From: Noviherbaspirillum aridicola
GTDB taxonomy: Bacteria; Pseudomonadota; Gammaproteobacteria; Burkholderiales; Burkholderiaceae_D
Direction: 5' to 3'
Length of the DNA: 64,000 nucleotides
Assembly: GCF_019656455.1 (NCBI RefSeq)
Contig: NZ_BPMK01000018.1
Span: 1-64,000 of the forward strand
Part shown: in pieces, positions 40,723 to 51,219 of the stretch
How positions within the stretch are numbered: the stretch's first letter is position 1
Layout of the letters: each line of letters starts with the position of its first letter
The notes under the pieces: model-generated
Database searches by the model: none
The model's input: the letters and a program-made list of their open reading frames with translations, nothing else
Told to the model about the DNA's origin: nothing
Position numbers and translations under genes: made by a program

Positions 40723-41827
40723 ATGGAAGCCGAACGCATCAATGCCCTCTCCAACCTCCTGACCGACCTTGGCAACCGGTCAACCGAACTTCGGAGGTAT
40801 CTTTGACTTCGATGTGAAGTCGGAGAAACTCGAACAAGTCAACGGCGAGCTGGAAGACCCGAACGTCTGGAACGACCCCAAGCGGGCGCAGGATCTCGGG
40901 AAAGAGAAAAAATCCCTCGAAGCCATCGTCGGCACCCTGATCAAGATCGATACCGAGCTGGCCGACGCGCGCGACCTGTTCGAGATGGCGCGCGAAGAGC
41001 AGGATGACGCCACCCTCACCGCCCTCGAGAGCGATGCCCAGGAGATCCTGAAGCTGGTCGAAGACCTGGAGTTCCGCCGGATGTTTTCCAATCCGATGGA
41101 CCCCAACAATTGCTTCATCGACATCCAGGCCGGCGCCGGCGGCACCGAAGCCCAGGACTGGGCGTCGATGCTGCTGCGCCAGTATCTGCGCTATTGCGAG
41201 CGCAAGGGATTCAAGGTCGAAATACTGGAACAGTCCGAAGGTGAAGTCGCCGGCATCAAGACCGCCACGCTCAAGGTGGAAGGCGACTACGCGTACGGCT
41301 TCCTGCGCACCGAAACCGGCGTGCACCGCCTCGTGCGCAAGTCCCCGTTCGACTCCGCCAACGGCCGTCACACCTCGTTCTCCAGCATTTTCGTGTACCC
41401 GGAAGTGGACGAGTCGATCGAGATCGACATCAACCCGGCCGACGTGCGCACCGACACCTATCGCGCCTCCGGCGCGGGCGGCCAGCACATCAACAAGACC
41501 GACTCCGCGGTGCGCCTGACGCACATCCCGAGCGGCATCGTTGTCCAGTGCCAGAACGACCGCAGCCAGCACCGCAACCGCGCCGAAGCCTGGGAAATGC
41601 TGAAGTCCCGCCTGTACGAACAGGAATTGCGCAAGCGCATGAGCGAGCAGCAGAAGCTCGAGGATTCGAAGACCGACGTGGGCTGGGGTCACCAGATCCG
41701 CTCCTACGTGCTCGACCAGTCCCGCATCAAGGACCTGCGCACCAATTTCGAGACCGGCAACACCAAGGCAGTGCTTGACGGCGACCTCGACGAATTCATC
41801 GCCGCCTCGCTCAAGCAGGGCGTGTAA
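40723..41827 (+). CDS. prfB: Peptide chain release factor 2 (programmed +1 frameshift)
   Basis: A 367-residue RF2 made from two frames. The first 27 codons (ATG 40723 to CTT 40801-40803) end at in-frame TGA 40804-40806. A +1 slip on CTT-TGA-C continues at GAC 40805. GGAGGT just before the slip site acts as the internal Shine-Dalgarno stimulator. The rest has [14 protein letters not shown], the GGQ motif in [14 protein letters not shown] and the SPF-type stop-codon motif region [14 protein letters not shown]2 thus limits its own synthesis by reading UGA. lysS follows 27 bases later. Confidence 0.97.
40795..40807 (+). promoter_or_regulatory. RF2 programmed frameshift site
   Basis: GGAGGTATCTTTGAC context: slip codon CTT, stop TGA followed by C (a weak stop context), and a Shine-Dalgarno-like GGAGGT at the usual distance. 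This is the established autoregulatory frameshift signal of prfB. Confidence 0.95.
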
Positions 41828-41854
41828 AGCGACAACCGCCATTTCGAACCGACA

Positions 41855-43381
41855 ATGACCAACCAGAACGAACACGCCGCCGCGCAGGACGAAAACGCGA
41901 TCATCGCCGAGCGCCGCGCCAAGCTGGCCGCCCTGCGCGAGCAGGGGGTCGCCTTCCCGAACGACTTCCGTCCGCAGCACAAGGCGGCCGATCTGCATGC
42001 ACAGTACGGCGAACTGGGCAACGAAGAACTCGAGCCGAAACAGATCAAGGTGTCGGTCGCCGGCCGCATGATGCTCAAGCGGGTGATGGGCAAGGCCTCG
42101 TTCGCGACCCTGCAGGACGCCTCGGGCCAGCACGCGGAGGGCCGCATTCAGCTCTACATCACCAACGACAACGCGGGGGAAGCCACCCACGCGGCGTTCA
42201 AGCACTACGACCTGGGCGACATCCTCGGCGCCGAAGGCCTGCTGTTCAAGACCAAGACCGGTGAACTGTCGATCAAGGTGACCGGCCTGCGGCTGCTGAC
42301 CAAGGCGCTGCGCCCCCTCCCCGACAAGTTCCATGGCTTGCATGATCAGGAAACCAAGTACCGCCAGCGCTACGTGGACCTGATCACCAGCGAGGAAACC
42401 CGCCGCACCTTCCGTGCGCGCACCGCCGCGATGTCGTCGATCCGCCGCTTCATGGCCGAGCACGGCTTCATGGAAGTCGAAACGCCGATGCTGCATCCGA
42501 TCCCCGGCGGCGCAGCGGCCAAGCCCTTCATCACGCATCACAATGCGCTCGACATGCAGATGTTCCTGCGCATCGCGCCAGAGCTCTACCTGAAGCGCCT
42601 CGTCGTCGGCGGCTTCGAACGCGTGTTCGAAGTCAACCGCAACTTCCGCAACGAAGGCGTGTCCCCGCGCCACAATCCGGAATTCACGATGATGGAGTTC
42701 TACGCCGCCTATGTCGACTACAAGTGGCTGATGGACTTCACCGAAGCCGTGATCCGGCAGGCGGCGGTCGACGCGCATGGCACATCCCTGCTTTCGTACC
42801 AGGGTCGCGAACTCGACCTCGGCAAGCCCTTCCAGCGCATGACCATCGTCGAGGCGATCAACAAGTACGCTCCCCAGTACACGAGCGATCAGCTCAAGGA
42901 TGCCGCCTTCCTGCGCGAAGAGCTGAAGACGCGCTACAAGGTCGAAGCGCTTGCCGGCGCCGGCCTCGGCGCGCTGCAACTGGCATTGTTCGAAGAAACG
43001 GCGGAATCCCAGCTGTGGGATCCGACCTACATCATCGATTACCCGGTCGAAGTATCGCCGCTGGCACGCGCCTCCGACACCGTCCCCGGCATCACCGAAC
43101 GCTTCGAACTGTTCATCACGGGGCGCGAGATCGCCAACGGTTTCTCCGAGCTGAACGACCCGGAAGACCAGGCGGCCCGCTTCCAGGCGCAGGTCGCTGC
43201 CAAGGATGCCGGCGACGAAGAGGCCATGTACTACGACGCCGACTACATTCGCGCGCTGGAGTACGGCCTGCCTCCGACCGGCGGCTGCGGCATCGGCATC
43301 GACCGCCTGATGATGCTGATCACCGACTCGCCCAACATCCGGGACGTCATCCTGTTCCCGCATCTGCGGCGCGAGGACTGA
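41855..43381 (+). CDS. lysS: Lysine-tRNA ligase, class II
   Basis: A 508-residue class II synthetase. N-terminal OB anticodon domain (about 60-165, with [19 protein letters not shown]), motif 2 region [20 protein letters not shown] and motif 3 [13 protein letters not shown]. It charges tRNA-Lys. It sits 27 bases after prfB, a common pairing, and ends in a strong terminator. Confidence 0.98.
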   Translation: MTNQNEHAAAQDENAIIAERRAKLAALREQGVAFPNDFRPQHKAADLHAQYGELGNEELEPKQIKVSVAGRMMLKRVMGKASFATLQDASGQHAEGRIQLYITNDNAGEATHAAFKHYDLGDILGAEGLLFKTKTGELSIKVTGLRLLTKALRPLPDKFHGLHDQETKYRQRYVDLITSEETRRTFRARTAAMSSIRRFMAEHGFMEVETPMLHPIPGGAAAKPFITHHNALDMQMFLRIAPELYLKRLVVGGFERVFEVNRNFRNEGVSPRHNPEFTMMEFYAAYVDYKWLMDFTEAVIRQAAVDAHGTSLLSYQGRELDLGKPFQRMTIVEAINKYAPQYTSDQLKDAAFLREELKTRYKVEALAGAGLGALQLALFEETAESQLWDPTYIIDYPVEVSPLARASDTVPGITERFELFITGREIANGFSELNDPEDQAARFQAQVAAKDAGDEEAMYYDADYIRALEYGLPPTGGCGIGIDRLMMLITDSPNIRDVILFPHLRRED

Positions 43382-43401
43382 GCGCCGCGCATCGCGCACT
43401 C

Positions 43402-43425
43402 AAGGGGCCGTTGGCCCCTTTTTTA
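43402..43425 (+). terminator. Rho-independent terminator of prfB-lysS
   Basis: AAGGGGCC/GGCCCCTT stem (43402-43409, 43413-43420) with a GTT loop, followed by TTTTATT. Strong. Confidence 0.93.
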
Positions 43426-43543
43426 TTGCCGCACGTGTTACAAAGCCTTACAGGTGATACGCAGCGGCCCTATGTGGCCGGCAGCCCCTCTTCGATAATT
43501 ACTCCATCGAATTTTTCGAGGTTTTATCGCCAAGGAGGCAGAT

Positions 43544-44242
43544 ATGGAAATCCAAAAGAATCCCGCGCGCATTCACCCGCTGGTCGCCGGCGCATCCATC
43601 TCGGTCATGCTGGTCAGCCTCACGGGCATCGCCGCGATGACCGGCATGCTGCCCAGTTCACATGGAACGGGCGCGCCGTCGGCAACGGTCGCCGACTCGG
43701 TCGGCGCAGCCGCCGCCGCCTCATCCCCCGCGGCCCTGGTTGAGACCGCGCCGCAGCCGCCCGCTCCTTCTAAGCTGGCAAAGGCCGAACCGGAAGAGCC
43801 GGCGCCGGCGCCGAAGAAAAGCGTGAGCCGGCCGGCGGTGGTCAAGGAATCCCAGCCGCGCCATGCGAGCTATGCCGAACCGGCCCGCGCCGCGGCCCCC
43901 GCGATCTGTCATAGCTGCGGCCAGGTGGTCGACATCCAGGCGATCACCCAGCCTGCCCAGGGTTCCGGCGTCGGCATGGTGGCCGGCGCGGTACTCGGCG
44001 GCGTACTCGGCAACCAGGTCGGCGGCGGCAATGGCCGCAAGCTGGCAACCGTGGCGGGCGCCGTCGGCGGCGGTTACGCCGGCAATGAGATCGAAAAGCG
44101 TACCCGCGCCACCACTTCATACCAGGTCCGGGTACGAATGGAAGACGGCGACACGCGCATGTTCAGCTACGCCCAGCAGCCGGGCTGGAATGTCGGCGAC
44201 CGCGTCCGTGTGGTCGACGGCCGCCTCACCTCCCGCGCCTGA
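43544..44242 (+). CDS. Glycine-zipper 2TM-domain envelope protein
   Basis: A 232-residue protein with an N-terminal membrane segment (about 12-36), a long Ala/Pro/Glu-rich linker, and a glycine-zipper pair (VGMVAGAVLGGVLGNQVGGG and LATVAGAVGGGYAGNEIEKR, about 145-185), followed by a beta domain ending in RVRVVDGRLTSRA. It belongs to the 17 kDa-antigen/SlyB-like outer-membrane group, but it is longer and has no lipobox. AAGGAGG precedes the ATG and a nested hairpin (43493-43529) lies directly upstream of it. Confidence 0.8.
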   Translation: MEIQKNPARIHPLVAGASISVMLVSLTGIAAMTGMLPSSHGTGAPSATVADSVGAAAAASSPAALVETAPQPPAPSKLAKAEPEEPAPAPKKSVSRPAVVKESQPRHASYAEPARAAAPAICHSCGQVVDIQAITQPAQGSGVGMVAGAVLGGVLGNQVGGGNGRKLATVAGAVGGGYAGNEIEKRTRATTSYQVRVRMEDGDTRMFSYAQQPGWNVGDRVRVVDGRLTSRA

Positions 44243-44273
44243 TTCCCTCCTGCGCGCGGCTAGCCTGAGACCC

Positions 44274-44303
44274 GGGGCGGCGAATTCGCCGCCCCTTTCA
44301 TTT
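44274..44303 (+). terminator. Terminator after the glycine-zipper gene
   Basis: A perfect 22-bp palindrome GGGGCGGCGAATTCGCCGCCCC (44274-44295), 31 bases beyond the stop, is followed by TTTCATTTCC. The stem is very strong; the T tract is only moderate. Confidence 0.8.
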
Positions 44304-44458
44304 CCCCATATGCCTGCGGCGCGTTTTCATCCGCAGTCTGTTACCCCGCCGGCGTGGGTAGAAAGACACAGACCGCTTGCGTTCGCCTGAACACGTCCGC
44401 ATACTTGTCTTTTTGATATTACTCAAGCCGAATCTCCATCCGGCTTGCGCCAAGCGAC

Positions 44459-46024
44459 ATGAAAAACACTGCGATCCGCGTTCCGCCCCCCCAGCGCCGC
44501 AGCGGCGACAGCAAGTACCTGTCGGCCGTCCCTGACGTCGTCCCGCCCTATGCACGCGCCGAGGAAAGCGGTGTTCCCGCAGCGCAGGCGGACAGCAGCG
44601 CCCTCCGCTTCTTCGAACTGCAGCAGACCATCGCCCGCTATACCGATCTCTACAATTCCGCGCCCGTCGCCTACTTCCGCCTGGATTTTCACGGCTTCAT
44701 ACTCGAGGCAAACGTGATGGCGGCAGGGATGCTCGGCGTCACCCGCGCTTCGCTCAGGGGCCGGCGGCTGGAGGATTACATCTCCTCCGACGCGCGGCTC
44801 GCCTACGCCGTGTTTCTGGAACAGGTATTCCTGGGGGCCAGCAAGGAGACCTGCGAACTGGGCTTCCTCGACAGCGATGGCCAGCCCTTCTTTGCCCATG
44901 TGGAGGCCAGCGCCGATGTGACCGGGGAGGCGTGCAGCCTGGTCCTGTGCGACATCAGCGAACGGCGTCAGGCCGAACTCGGCCTGATCGAGAGCGAGGA
45001 ACGCTTCAGGCTGATGGCCGACTCCGCGCCGGTGCTCATCTGGATTACCGGACCGAGCCAGAACTACCTGTGGTTCAACAAGATGTGGCTGGACTTCACC
45101 GGCAGGCAGCTGGATGAAGAACTCGGATCCGGCTGGCTTGGCGGCATACACGAAGACGACCGCAGCGCATGCACGGCAATTCAGTCGGCCGCCTTCGAGG
45201 CGCGCGAGGCCTTCAGCATGGAGTACCGGCTGCGCCGCCAGGACGGGCATTATCACTACATGCTTGCGCACGGCGTGCCGCGCTTCTCGCCGAGCGGCCG
45301 TTTTCTCGGCTACATCGGGAGCAGCATCGATATCACGGAGCGCAAGAAAGTCGAAGAGGCGCTGCGCCATTCACGGCAGCTGCTGCGGCATCTCGTTTCC
45401 TATCAGGAGAAAGTCAGGGAAGACGAGCGCAAGCGCATCGCGCGGGAGATACACGACGACCTCGGCCAGAACCTGCTGGCACTGCGCCTCGATGTGGCGA
45501 TGCTGCATACGCGCACCGAGAAATCGCATCCCAGGCTCAATGCACGGGTCAAGGTCGCGCTCGACCACATCGACGCGACCATCAGGGCGGTGCGTGCCGC
45601 CATCAACAACCTGCGTCCCGCGGTACTCGACCTTGGATTGAACGCCGCGATCGAATGGCAGGTGCAGGACTTCCGCCGGCGTACCGGCATTCGCTGTTCG
45701 CTGGAGATGGAAGACGACGTCGTGCTCGACGACAATTGCGCAACCGCGCTCTTCCGCATCCTCCAGGAATCGCTCAACAACGTGCAGCGCCACGCACAGG
45801 CCACTGCGGTGCAGATCAGCGTCTACCGCGAGGACAGGAACCTGTGGATGCGCATCGCCGACAACGGCGTCGGCATGTACCCGTCCTGCCGCAGAAAGGC
45901 AAACTCCTTTGGCCTGGTCGGGATAGAAGAACGCATCAGCGCCCTGGGCGGAGGGCTCTCGATCACCGGGGACAAGAGCAAGGGAACGACTCTGATGGTG
46001 TCGCTGCCCCTGCGGGACGCGTGA
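44459..46024 (+). CDS. Orphan PAS-domain sensor histidine kinase (HisKA_3/NarX type)
   Basis: A 521-residue soluble kinase with no membrane segment. Two PAS domains (about 55-175, 185-300), the second ending SSIDITERKKVEEALRHSR. The dimerisation helix has the phospho-acceptor His332 in RIAREIHDDLGQ. The ATPase has the N-box QESLNNVQRHAQ, IADNGVGM and SFGLVGIEER. Such kinases signal to NarL-type regulators, yet no response regulator gene adjoins it; the nearest is at 59275. The signal sensed is unknown. No strong ribosome binding site is seen. Confidence 0.88.
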   Translation: MKNTAIRVPPPQRRSGDSKYLSAVPDVVPPYARAEESGVPAAQADSSALRFFELQQTIARYTDLYNSAPVAYFRLDFHGFILEANVMAAGMLGVTRASLRGRRLEDYISSDARLAYAVFLEQVFLGASKETCELGFLDSDGQPFFAHVEASADVTGEACSLVLCDISERRQAELGLIESEERFRLMADSAPVLIWITGPSQNYLWFNKMWLDFTGRQLDEELGSGWLGGIHEDDRSACTAIQSAAFEAREAFSMEYRLRRQDGHYHYMLAHGVPRFSPSGRFLGYIGSSIDITERKKVEEALRHSRQLLRHLVSYQEKVREDERKRIAREIHDDLGQNLLALRLDVAMLHTRTEKSHPRLNARVKVALDHIDATIRAVRAAINNLRPAVLDLGLNAAIEWQVQDFRRRTGIRCSLEMEDDVVLDDNCATALFRILQESLNNVQRHAQATAVQISVYREDRNLWMRIADNGVGMYPSCRRKANSFGLVGIEERISALGGGLSITGDKSKGTTLMVSLPLRDA

Positions 46025-46047
46025 TGGTCGCGTGAGGGATGCGCCGG

Positions 46048-46242
46048 TCAGCGTGCCTCTTCTATCCAGGCCATCTGGATAGCTTCCAGCACCTTCTCGC
46101 CGGACCGTGCCGGGTCGTCGTCGAAACCGTCGAGTTCGCATACCCACCGGTGCAGATCCGTAAACCGGACCGTCAGGGGATCGACATCCGGATACTTCTC
46201 ATACAGTTCTTCCGCGATGCGTATCGTATCTGTCCATTTCAT
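46048..46242 (-). CDS. iscX: Fe-S cluster assembly protein IscX
   Basis: A 64-residue IscX ([46 protein letters not shown]). It binds iron and IscS and tunes cluster assembly. It ends the isc operon, 11 bases after fdx. The ATG at 46242 gives the conserved start. Confidence 0.94.
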   Translation of the reverse strand: MKWTDTIRIAEELYEKYPDVDPLTVRFTDLHRWVCELDGFDDDPARSGEKVLEAIQMAWIEEAR

Positions 46243-46253
46243 CGCGCCACCCT

Positions 46254-46592
46254 TCAGTGATTCTCGCTGACCTGGTTGATCGTGTACTTGGGAATCTCGA
46301 CCACGAGGTCGGTGTCCCCGACGAGGGCCTGGCATGACAGCCGCGAGGTGGCTTCGAGCCCCCAGGCCCGGTCGAGCAAGTCTTCCTCTTTCTCTTCCGG
46401 CTCGTTCAGCGAATCGAAGCCTTCGCGCACCACTACGTGGCAGGTGGTGCAGGCACAGGACTTCTCGCAGGCGTGTTCGATCTCGATGTCGTGATCGAGG
46501 AGGACATCGCAGACCGACTTGCCCGAAGGCGCGTCGATGACCGCGCCTTCAGGACACAGCTTCTCATGTGGCAGTACGACGATTTGCGGCAC
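46254..46592 (-). CDS. fdx: [2Fe-2S] ferredoxin of the isc system
   Basis: A 112-residue ISC-type ferredoxin: [18 protein letters not shown] supplies Cys-x5-Cys-x2-Cys and a later [10 protein letters not shown] the fourth ligand. It donates electrons during cluster assembly. It lies 42 bases after hscA and 11 bases before iscX in the operon. Confidence 0.95.
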   Translation of the reverse strand: MPQIVVLPHEKLCPEGAVIDAPSGKSVCDVLLDHDIEIEHACEKSCACTTCHVVVREGFDSLNEPEEKEEDLLDRAWGLEATSRLSCQALVGDTDLVVEIPKYTINQVSENH

Positions 46593-46634
46593 TATTTTTT
46601 CCTTGTATTGAAATCCGGTTGACGAGTACGGCTG

Positions 46635-48500
46635 TCAGGCCAGCTGGTCCAGCTTCTTGCCGGAGAGCGCCGCGCGCACGCTGCGATCCATGCGCCGCGC
46701 CGCGAACTCTTCCGTTCCCCTGGCCAGCGCCTCCACGGAGGACTTGATCGCCAGGTGATCGCTGCCCTTGATGCCGTTTCGAACCTCGTCCATCAGCCTG
46801 CCCAGAGCCTCCCGCTCCTGCTCGGACAGCAGCTCGCCATCCGCGTCGAGCGCCGACTGGGTCGCCAGCAGAATCCGCTCCGCCTCGACCTGCTCTTCGC
46901 GCAATGCGCGCAGCTTCATGTCTTCTTCCGCCGAGCGATAGGAGTCCTGCAGCATGCGGGCGATTTCGTCGTCCGCCAATCCATAGGACGGCTTGACTGA
47001 AATCGAGGCCTCGACGCCGGAGCGCTGCTCCCGCGCCGATACCGACAGCAGGCCGTCGGCATCGACCTGGTAGGTGACGCGAATGCGCGCGGCGCCAGCC
47101 GCCATCGGCGGTATGCCGCGCAATTCGAAACGGGCCAGTGAGCGGCAGTCGCTCACCAGCTCCCGCTCGCCCTGCACGACGTGGATTGCCATCGCGGTCT
47201 GCCCATCCTTGAAAGTCGTGAATTCCTGCGCCCTTGCGCAGGGAATCGTCGAGTTGCGCGGGATGACCTTTTCCACCAGTCCGCCCATGGTTTCAATCCC
47301 GAGCGACAGCGGGATAACGTCGAGCAGCAGCCACTCTTCGCCGGCCGCGCGATTGCCGGCGAGCAGATTCGCCTGGATCGCGGCGCCGAGCGCGACCACC
47401 TTGTCGGGATCGATATTGGCCAGCGGCGTGGTCTGGAAGAAATCGCCCACCGCCTTGCGGATGTGCGGCATGCGGGTCGCCCCGCCGACCAGCACCACTC
47501 CGTCCACGTCATCCACCGACAGCCCGGCGTCGCGCAGGGCCTTGCGGCAGGGCGTGATGGTCTTGGTCACGAGATGCCGGGTGATCTCGGCAAAAGTCTC
47601 CGCCGACAGGATGAGATGCACTTCTTCGCCGGAGCCCAGCACCACATCGATGCTCGTCTCCGCCTGGGTCGACAGCAGTTCCTTGGCTTCACGCGCCTTC
47701 ACCATCAGCAGCCGGGTATCCTTGTCGGACAGCGGCGCCAGCCTCGCCTGCTCGATCATCCAGCACACCAGGCGGTGGTCGAAGTCGTCGCCGCCGAGCG
47801 CCGAATCGCCGCCGGTGGCAAGCACTTCGAACACGCCCTTGCTGAGCTTGAGCACGGAGATGTCGAAGGTACCGCCGCCCAGGTCGTACACCGCGTAGAT
47901 GCCCTCGGATCCATTGTCCAGGCCATAGGCAATGGCGGCCGCCGTCGGTTCGTTGAGCAGGCGCAGCACATTCAGGCCGGCCAGTTTCGCGGCATCCTTC
48001 GTGGCTTGCCGCTGCGCGTCGTCGAAATACGCAGGAACCGTGATCACCGCCCCGACGAGTTCATCGCCCAGGGCGTCTTCCGCACGCTGGCGCAAGGTGG
48101 CGAGAATCTCGGCCGAGACTTCGACCGGACTCTTGATGCCGGCGACTGTCTTCAATTGCACCATGCCGGGGGCATCGACGAAGTCGTACGGCAGGTTCTC
48201 CGCGTAGGCGATGTCCTTCAGGCCGCGTCCCATGAAACGCTTGACCGAAACAATGGTGTTTTTTGGATCGGTGGTCTGGGCAGACTGCGCCTTGTAGCCG
48301 ATATGAGCATTCCCGTTCGGCAGATAACGCACGATGGACGGAAGCAGTGGATGGCCTTCCTCGTCATTGAGGACTTCGGGAATGCTGTGGCGTACCGTGG
48401 CGACCAGCGAATTGGTGGTGCCGAGATCGATGCCGACGGCGAGCCGCCGCTGGTGCGGCGCGGTTGACATCCCGGGTTCGGATATTTGGAGTAAGGCCAT
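46635..48500 (-). CDS. hscA: Fe-S assembly chaperone HscA
   Basis: A 621-residue specialised Hsp70. ATPase domain signatures: [15 protein letters not shown] (about 22-36), [12 protein letters not shown] and [10 protein letters not shown]; substrate domain from about 390. HscA with HscB takes the cluster from IscU by binding its LPPVK motif, which is present in the IscU here. It lies 47 bases after hscB. The ATG at 48500 is used; the MALLQISEP start is normal for the family. Confidence 0.96.
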   Translation of the reverse strand: MALLQISEPGMSTAPHQRRLAVGIDLGTTNSLVATVRHSIPEVLNDEEGHPLLPSIVRYLPNGNAHIGYKAQSAQTTDPKNTIVSVKRFMGRGLKDIAYAENLPYDFVDAPGMVQLKTVAGIKSPVEVSAEILATLRQRAEDALGDELVGAVITVPAYFDDAQRQATKDAAKLAGLNVLRLLNEPTAAAIAYGLDNGSEGIYAVYDLGGGTFDISVLKLSKGVFEVLATGGDSALGGDDFDHRLVCWMIEQARLAPLSDKDTRLLMVKAREAKELLSTQAETSIDVVLGSGEEVHLILSAETFAEITRHLVTKTITPCRKALRDAGLSVDDVDGVVLVGGATRMPHIRKAVGDFFQTTPLANIDPDKVVALGAAIQANLLAGNRAAGEEWLLLDVIPLSLGIETMGGLVEKVIPRNSTIPCARAQEFTTFKDGQTAMAIHVVQGERELVSDCRSLARFELRGIPPMAAGAARIRVTYQVDADGLLSVSAREQRSGVEASISVKPSYGLADDEIARMLQDSYRSAEEDMKLRALREEQVEAERILLATQSALDADGELLSEQEREALGRLMDEVRNGIKGSDHLAIKSSVEALARGTEEFAARRMDRSVRAALSGKKLDQLA

Positions 48501-48547
48501 GTTACCTGTTCAGTACTTTCTGCTCGTCGCCTCGGAAGACACTTTCC

Positions 48548-49063
48548 TCAGCCTTCGAGCTTTTCAAAAACGGACTGCACTTCTTCATCGAGCTTGTCGA
48601 GAAACATGAGCTGCCGCACCAGCTTTCCGGCATCGTCATATTCATTGCTGTCCAGCAGGGCGCCAATCTCCGCGACCTTGGCCTTTCTCGCCGCTTGCAA
48701 GTCCTTGTCCAGGCGGTCGAGCGCCTGCACGTCACCGGCGTCCCTCGCCTCGTCCAGCGCTTCGCGCCACTCCATCTGCTGCATCAGGAAAGCCGTCGGC
48801 ATCGCCGTGTTCGACTCAATCTGCAGATCGACACCATTGAGTTCGCAGAGATATGCCGCACGCCTGAAGGGATTTTTCAGCGTCTGGTACGCCTCGTTCG
48901 CGCGCGCCGCCCACTGCAGCGCCACCCGCTTTTCACTGTCCGTCCCGGTGGTGAACTTGTCGGGGTGGACCCGGCTCTGGACCTCGCGATATGCCGCCTC
49001 CAGCGCCTTCATGTCGACCGCGAAGCGCTGCGGCAAGTGAAAAAGTTCGAAGTGGTTTTGCAT
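48548..49063 (-). CDS. hscB: Fe-S assembly co-chaperone HscB
   Basis: A 171-residue J-domain protein: MQNHFELFHLPQRFAVDMKA at the start, the HPD motif in RVHPDKF, and a C-terminal three-helix IscU-binding domain. It recruits IscU to HscA and stimulates its ATPase. It is separated from iscA by an 82-base space with two hairpins. Confidence 0.95.
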   Translation of the reverse strand: MQNHFELFHLPQRFAVDMKALEAAYREVQSRVHPDKFTTGTDSEKRVALQWAARANEAYQTLKNPFRRAAYLCELNGVDLQIESNTAMPTAFLMQQMEWREALDEARDAGDVQALDRLDKDLQAARKAKVAEIGALLDSNEYDDAGKLVRQLMFLDKLDEEVQSVFEKLEG

Positions 49064-49068
49064 GTCAA

Positions 49069-49104
49069 CTTAAAACAAAAGCCTGTACGCGGACGAACAG
49101 GCTT
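49069..49104 (-). terminator. Attenuator-like hairpin between iscA and hscB
   Basis: On the minus strand an AAGCCTGT/ACAGGCTT stem (49079-49086, 49097-49104) with a ten-base loop is followed by TTGTTTTAAG, just before the hscB start. A second perfect palindrome, TGCGGCATGCCGCA, lies at 49111-49124. The pair could partly end or process the isc message after iscA. Confidence 0.6.
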
Positions 49105-49145
49105 GTGGACTGCGGCATGCCGCAAGGGCACGGACCGCCGGACTG

Positions 49146-49469
49146 TCAGATGCGGAAGCTCTCGCCGCAGCCGCACTCGTCCTTCACGTTCGGGTTGTTG
49201 AAGCGGAATCCTTCATTCAGCCCTTCACGCGCGAAATCGAGCTCGGTGCCGTCGATGTAAGCGAGGCTCTTCGGATCCACGAACACCTTCACGCCGTGCG
49301 ATTCGAACACTGCATCCTCGGGAGCGCTCTCATCGACATACTCCAGCTTGTACGCCAGGCCGGAGCATCCGGTGGTGCGCACGCCGAGGCGCAGGCCCAG
49401 CCCCTTGCCGCGCCGCTCGATGTAGCGGGTGATGTGCTTGGCAGCCTTTTCCGTCAGTGTGATTGCCAT
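49146..49469 (-). CDS. iscA: A-type Fe-S carrier protein IscA
   Basis: A 107-residue A-type carrier with three conserved cysteines: TTGCSGLAY and CGCGESF at the C-terminus. It accepts clusters or iron and delivers them to target proteins. It is 37 bases after iscU in the operon. Confidence 0.95.
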   Translation of the reverse strand: MAITLTEKAAKHITRYIERRGKGLGLRLGVRTTGCSGLAYKLEYVDESAPEDAVFESHGVKVFVDPKSLAYIDGTELDFAREGLNEGFRFNNPNVKDECGCGESFRI

Positions 49470-49506
49470 ATGCTTGCTTCTTTCTCCGGTTGCGGATCGG
49501 CTCCGC

Positions 49507-49914
49507 TCAGGCCGCCTCGGCTACATGGCCGCTGCTGCCGTGCTTGTCCTTGTAGTCCTTGACCGCCGCCTTGATCGCGTCTTCCGCCAGGATCGAGCAG
49601 TGGATCTTCACCGGCGGCAGTGCCAGCTCTTCGGCGATCTGGGTGTTCTTGATCGACATGGCTTCGTCGAGCGTCTTGCCCTTCACCCATTCGGTGACGA
49701 GCGAGGACGACGCGATCGCCGAGCCGCAGCCGTATGTCTTGAACTTCGCATCCTCGATCACGCCGTCGGCGCCGACCTTGATCTGCAGCTTCATCACATC
49801 GCCGCATGCGGGCGCGCCGACCATGCCGGTGCCGACCGTTGCATCGCCCTTTTCAAACGAGCCGACGTTGCGCGGGTTTTCGTAGTGGTCGAGAACTTTT
49901 TCCGAATAAGACAT
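49507..49914 (-). CDS. iscU: Fe-S cluster scaffold IscU
   Basis: A 135-residue scaffold: cysteine ligands in [20 protein letters not shown] and [10 protein letters not shown], with the HscA-binding LPPVK motif. Clusters form on it from sulfur supplied by IscS. It follows iscS by 34 bases. Confidence 0.97.
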   Translation of the reverse strand: MSYSEKVLDHYENPRNVGSFEKGDATVGTGMVGAPACGDVMKLQIKVGADGVIEDAKFKTYGCGSAIASSSLVTEWVKGKTLDEAMSIKNTQIAEELALPPVKIHCSILAEDAIKAAVKDYKDKHGSSGHVAEAA

Positions 49915-49948
49915 CTTGTGCTCCTAATGACTTGAGTTTGTTCCGCGC

Positions 49949-51202
49949 CTAGTGCGCGGCCCACTGGATGGTGCTCAGGTCGATACCATCCTTGTACATT
50001 TCCCACAGCGGCGACAGTTCGCGCAGCTTGCCGACCTTGGACTTGATCAGGTTGACCGTGAAATCGATATCCTCCTCGGTCGTGAAACGGCCGATGGTGA
50101 AGCGGATCGAGCTGTGCGCGAGTTCGTCGCTGCGGCCAAGTGCACGCAATACGTAAGATGGTTCCAGGCTGGCCGAAGTACAAGCCGATCCGGAGGAAAC
50201 CGCGATGTCCTTGATCGCCATGATCAGGGATTCGCCCTCGACGAAATTGAAGCTCACGTTCAGGTTGTGCGGGACGCGGTGATCCATGTCGCCGTTGACA
50301 TACACCTCTTCGATTTCCATCAGTCCCTTGGCGAGACGGTCACGCAGCGCGCGGATACGCGCAATTTCCGTGTCCATCTCTTCCTTCGCCAGACGGAAAG
50401 CCTCACCCATGCCCACGATCTGGTGCGTGGGCAGCGTGCCCGAGCGCAGGCCACGCTCGTGACCGCCGCCGTGCATCTGCGGCTCGATGCGCACGCGCGG
50501 CTTGCGACGCACGTACAGGGCGCCGATGCCCTTCGGACCATAAGTCTTGTGTGCAGTGAAAGTCATCAGGTCGACCTTCCATTTCTCGAGGTCGATGGCC
50601 ACCTTGCCGGTCGCCTGCGCCGCATCGCAATGGAAGATGATTCCCTTGGCGCGGCACAGCTCGCCGATTTCCGGGATCGGCTGGATGACGCCGATCTCGT
50701 TATTGACGAGCATGACGGACACCAGGATCGTGTCCGGACGAATGGCTTCCTGCAATTGCTCAATGGTGATCAGGCCATTGTCCTGCGGCTGCAGGTAGGT
50801 GGCTTCGAAACCCTGGCGCTCAAGCTCCCGCACCGTGTCCAGCACCGCCTTGTGCTCGGTCTTCACGGTGATGATGTGCTTGCCCTTGGTCTTGTAAAAA
50901 TGCGCGGCGCCCTTCAGCGCAAGATTGTTGCCTTCGGTTGCGCCAGAGGTCCAGATGATTTCGCGCGGATCGGCGTTGACCAGCGCAGCCACATGAGCGC
51001 GCGCTTCCTCCACCGCCTTTTCGGCCGTCCAGCCGTACATGTGACTGCGCGAAGCCGGGTTACCGAACTGCTCGCGCAGATAGGGAATCATTTTGTCGGC
51101 GACGCGCGGATCGATCGGCGTGGTGGCCGAATAATCCATGTAGATCGGGAAGTGCGGCGCCTTGATCGTATCCAACAAGGTTTTTTCCAACGGGGCATTC
51201 AT
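49949..51202 (-). CDS. iscS: Cysteine desulfurase IscS
   Basis: A 417-residue PLP enzyme: Schiff-base Lys in [16 protein letters not shown] region [13 protein letters not shown] and the mobile sulfur-carrying Cys loop [13 protein letters not shown]. It frees sulfur from cysteine for Fe-S clusters and tRNA thiolation. The frame is open to 51421, but the ATG at 51202 begins the IscS N-terminus and lies 17 bases after iscR. It has a roughly 10-residue N-terminal extension over E. coli IscS. Confidence 0.97.
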   Translation of the reverse strand: MNAPLEKTLLDTIKAPHFPIYMDYSATTPIDPRVADKMIPYLREQFGNPASRSHMYGWTAEKAVEEARAHVAALVNADPREIIWTSGATEGNNLALKGAAHFYKTKGKHIITVKTEHKAVLDTVRELERQGFEATYLQPQDNGLITIEQLQEAIRPDTILVSVMLVNNEIGVIQPIPEIGELCRAKGIIFHCDAAQATGKVAIDLEKWKVDLMTFTAHKTYGPKGIGALYVRRKPRVRIEPQMHGGGHERGLRSGTLPTHQIVGMGEAFRLAKEEMDTEIARIRALRDRLAKGLMEIEEVYVNGDMDHRVPHNLNVSFNFVEGESLIMAIKDIAVSSGSACTSASLEPSYVLRALGRSDELAHSSIRFTIGRFTTEEDIDFTVNLIKSKVGKLRELSPLWEMYKDGIDLSTIQWAAH

Positions 51203-51219
51203 ATTCTGCTTTACTCCTA

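Noticed and set aside
40739-43399. 886-codon frame antisense to prfB and lysS
   Set aside because: Composition typical of antisense frames; both sense genes are unambiguous.
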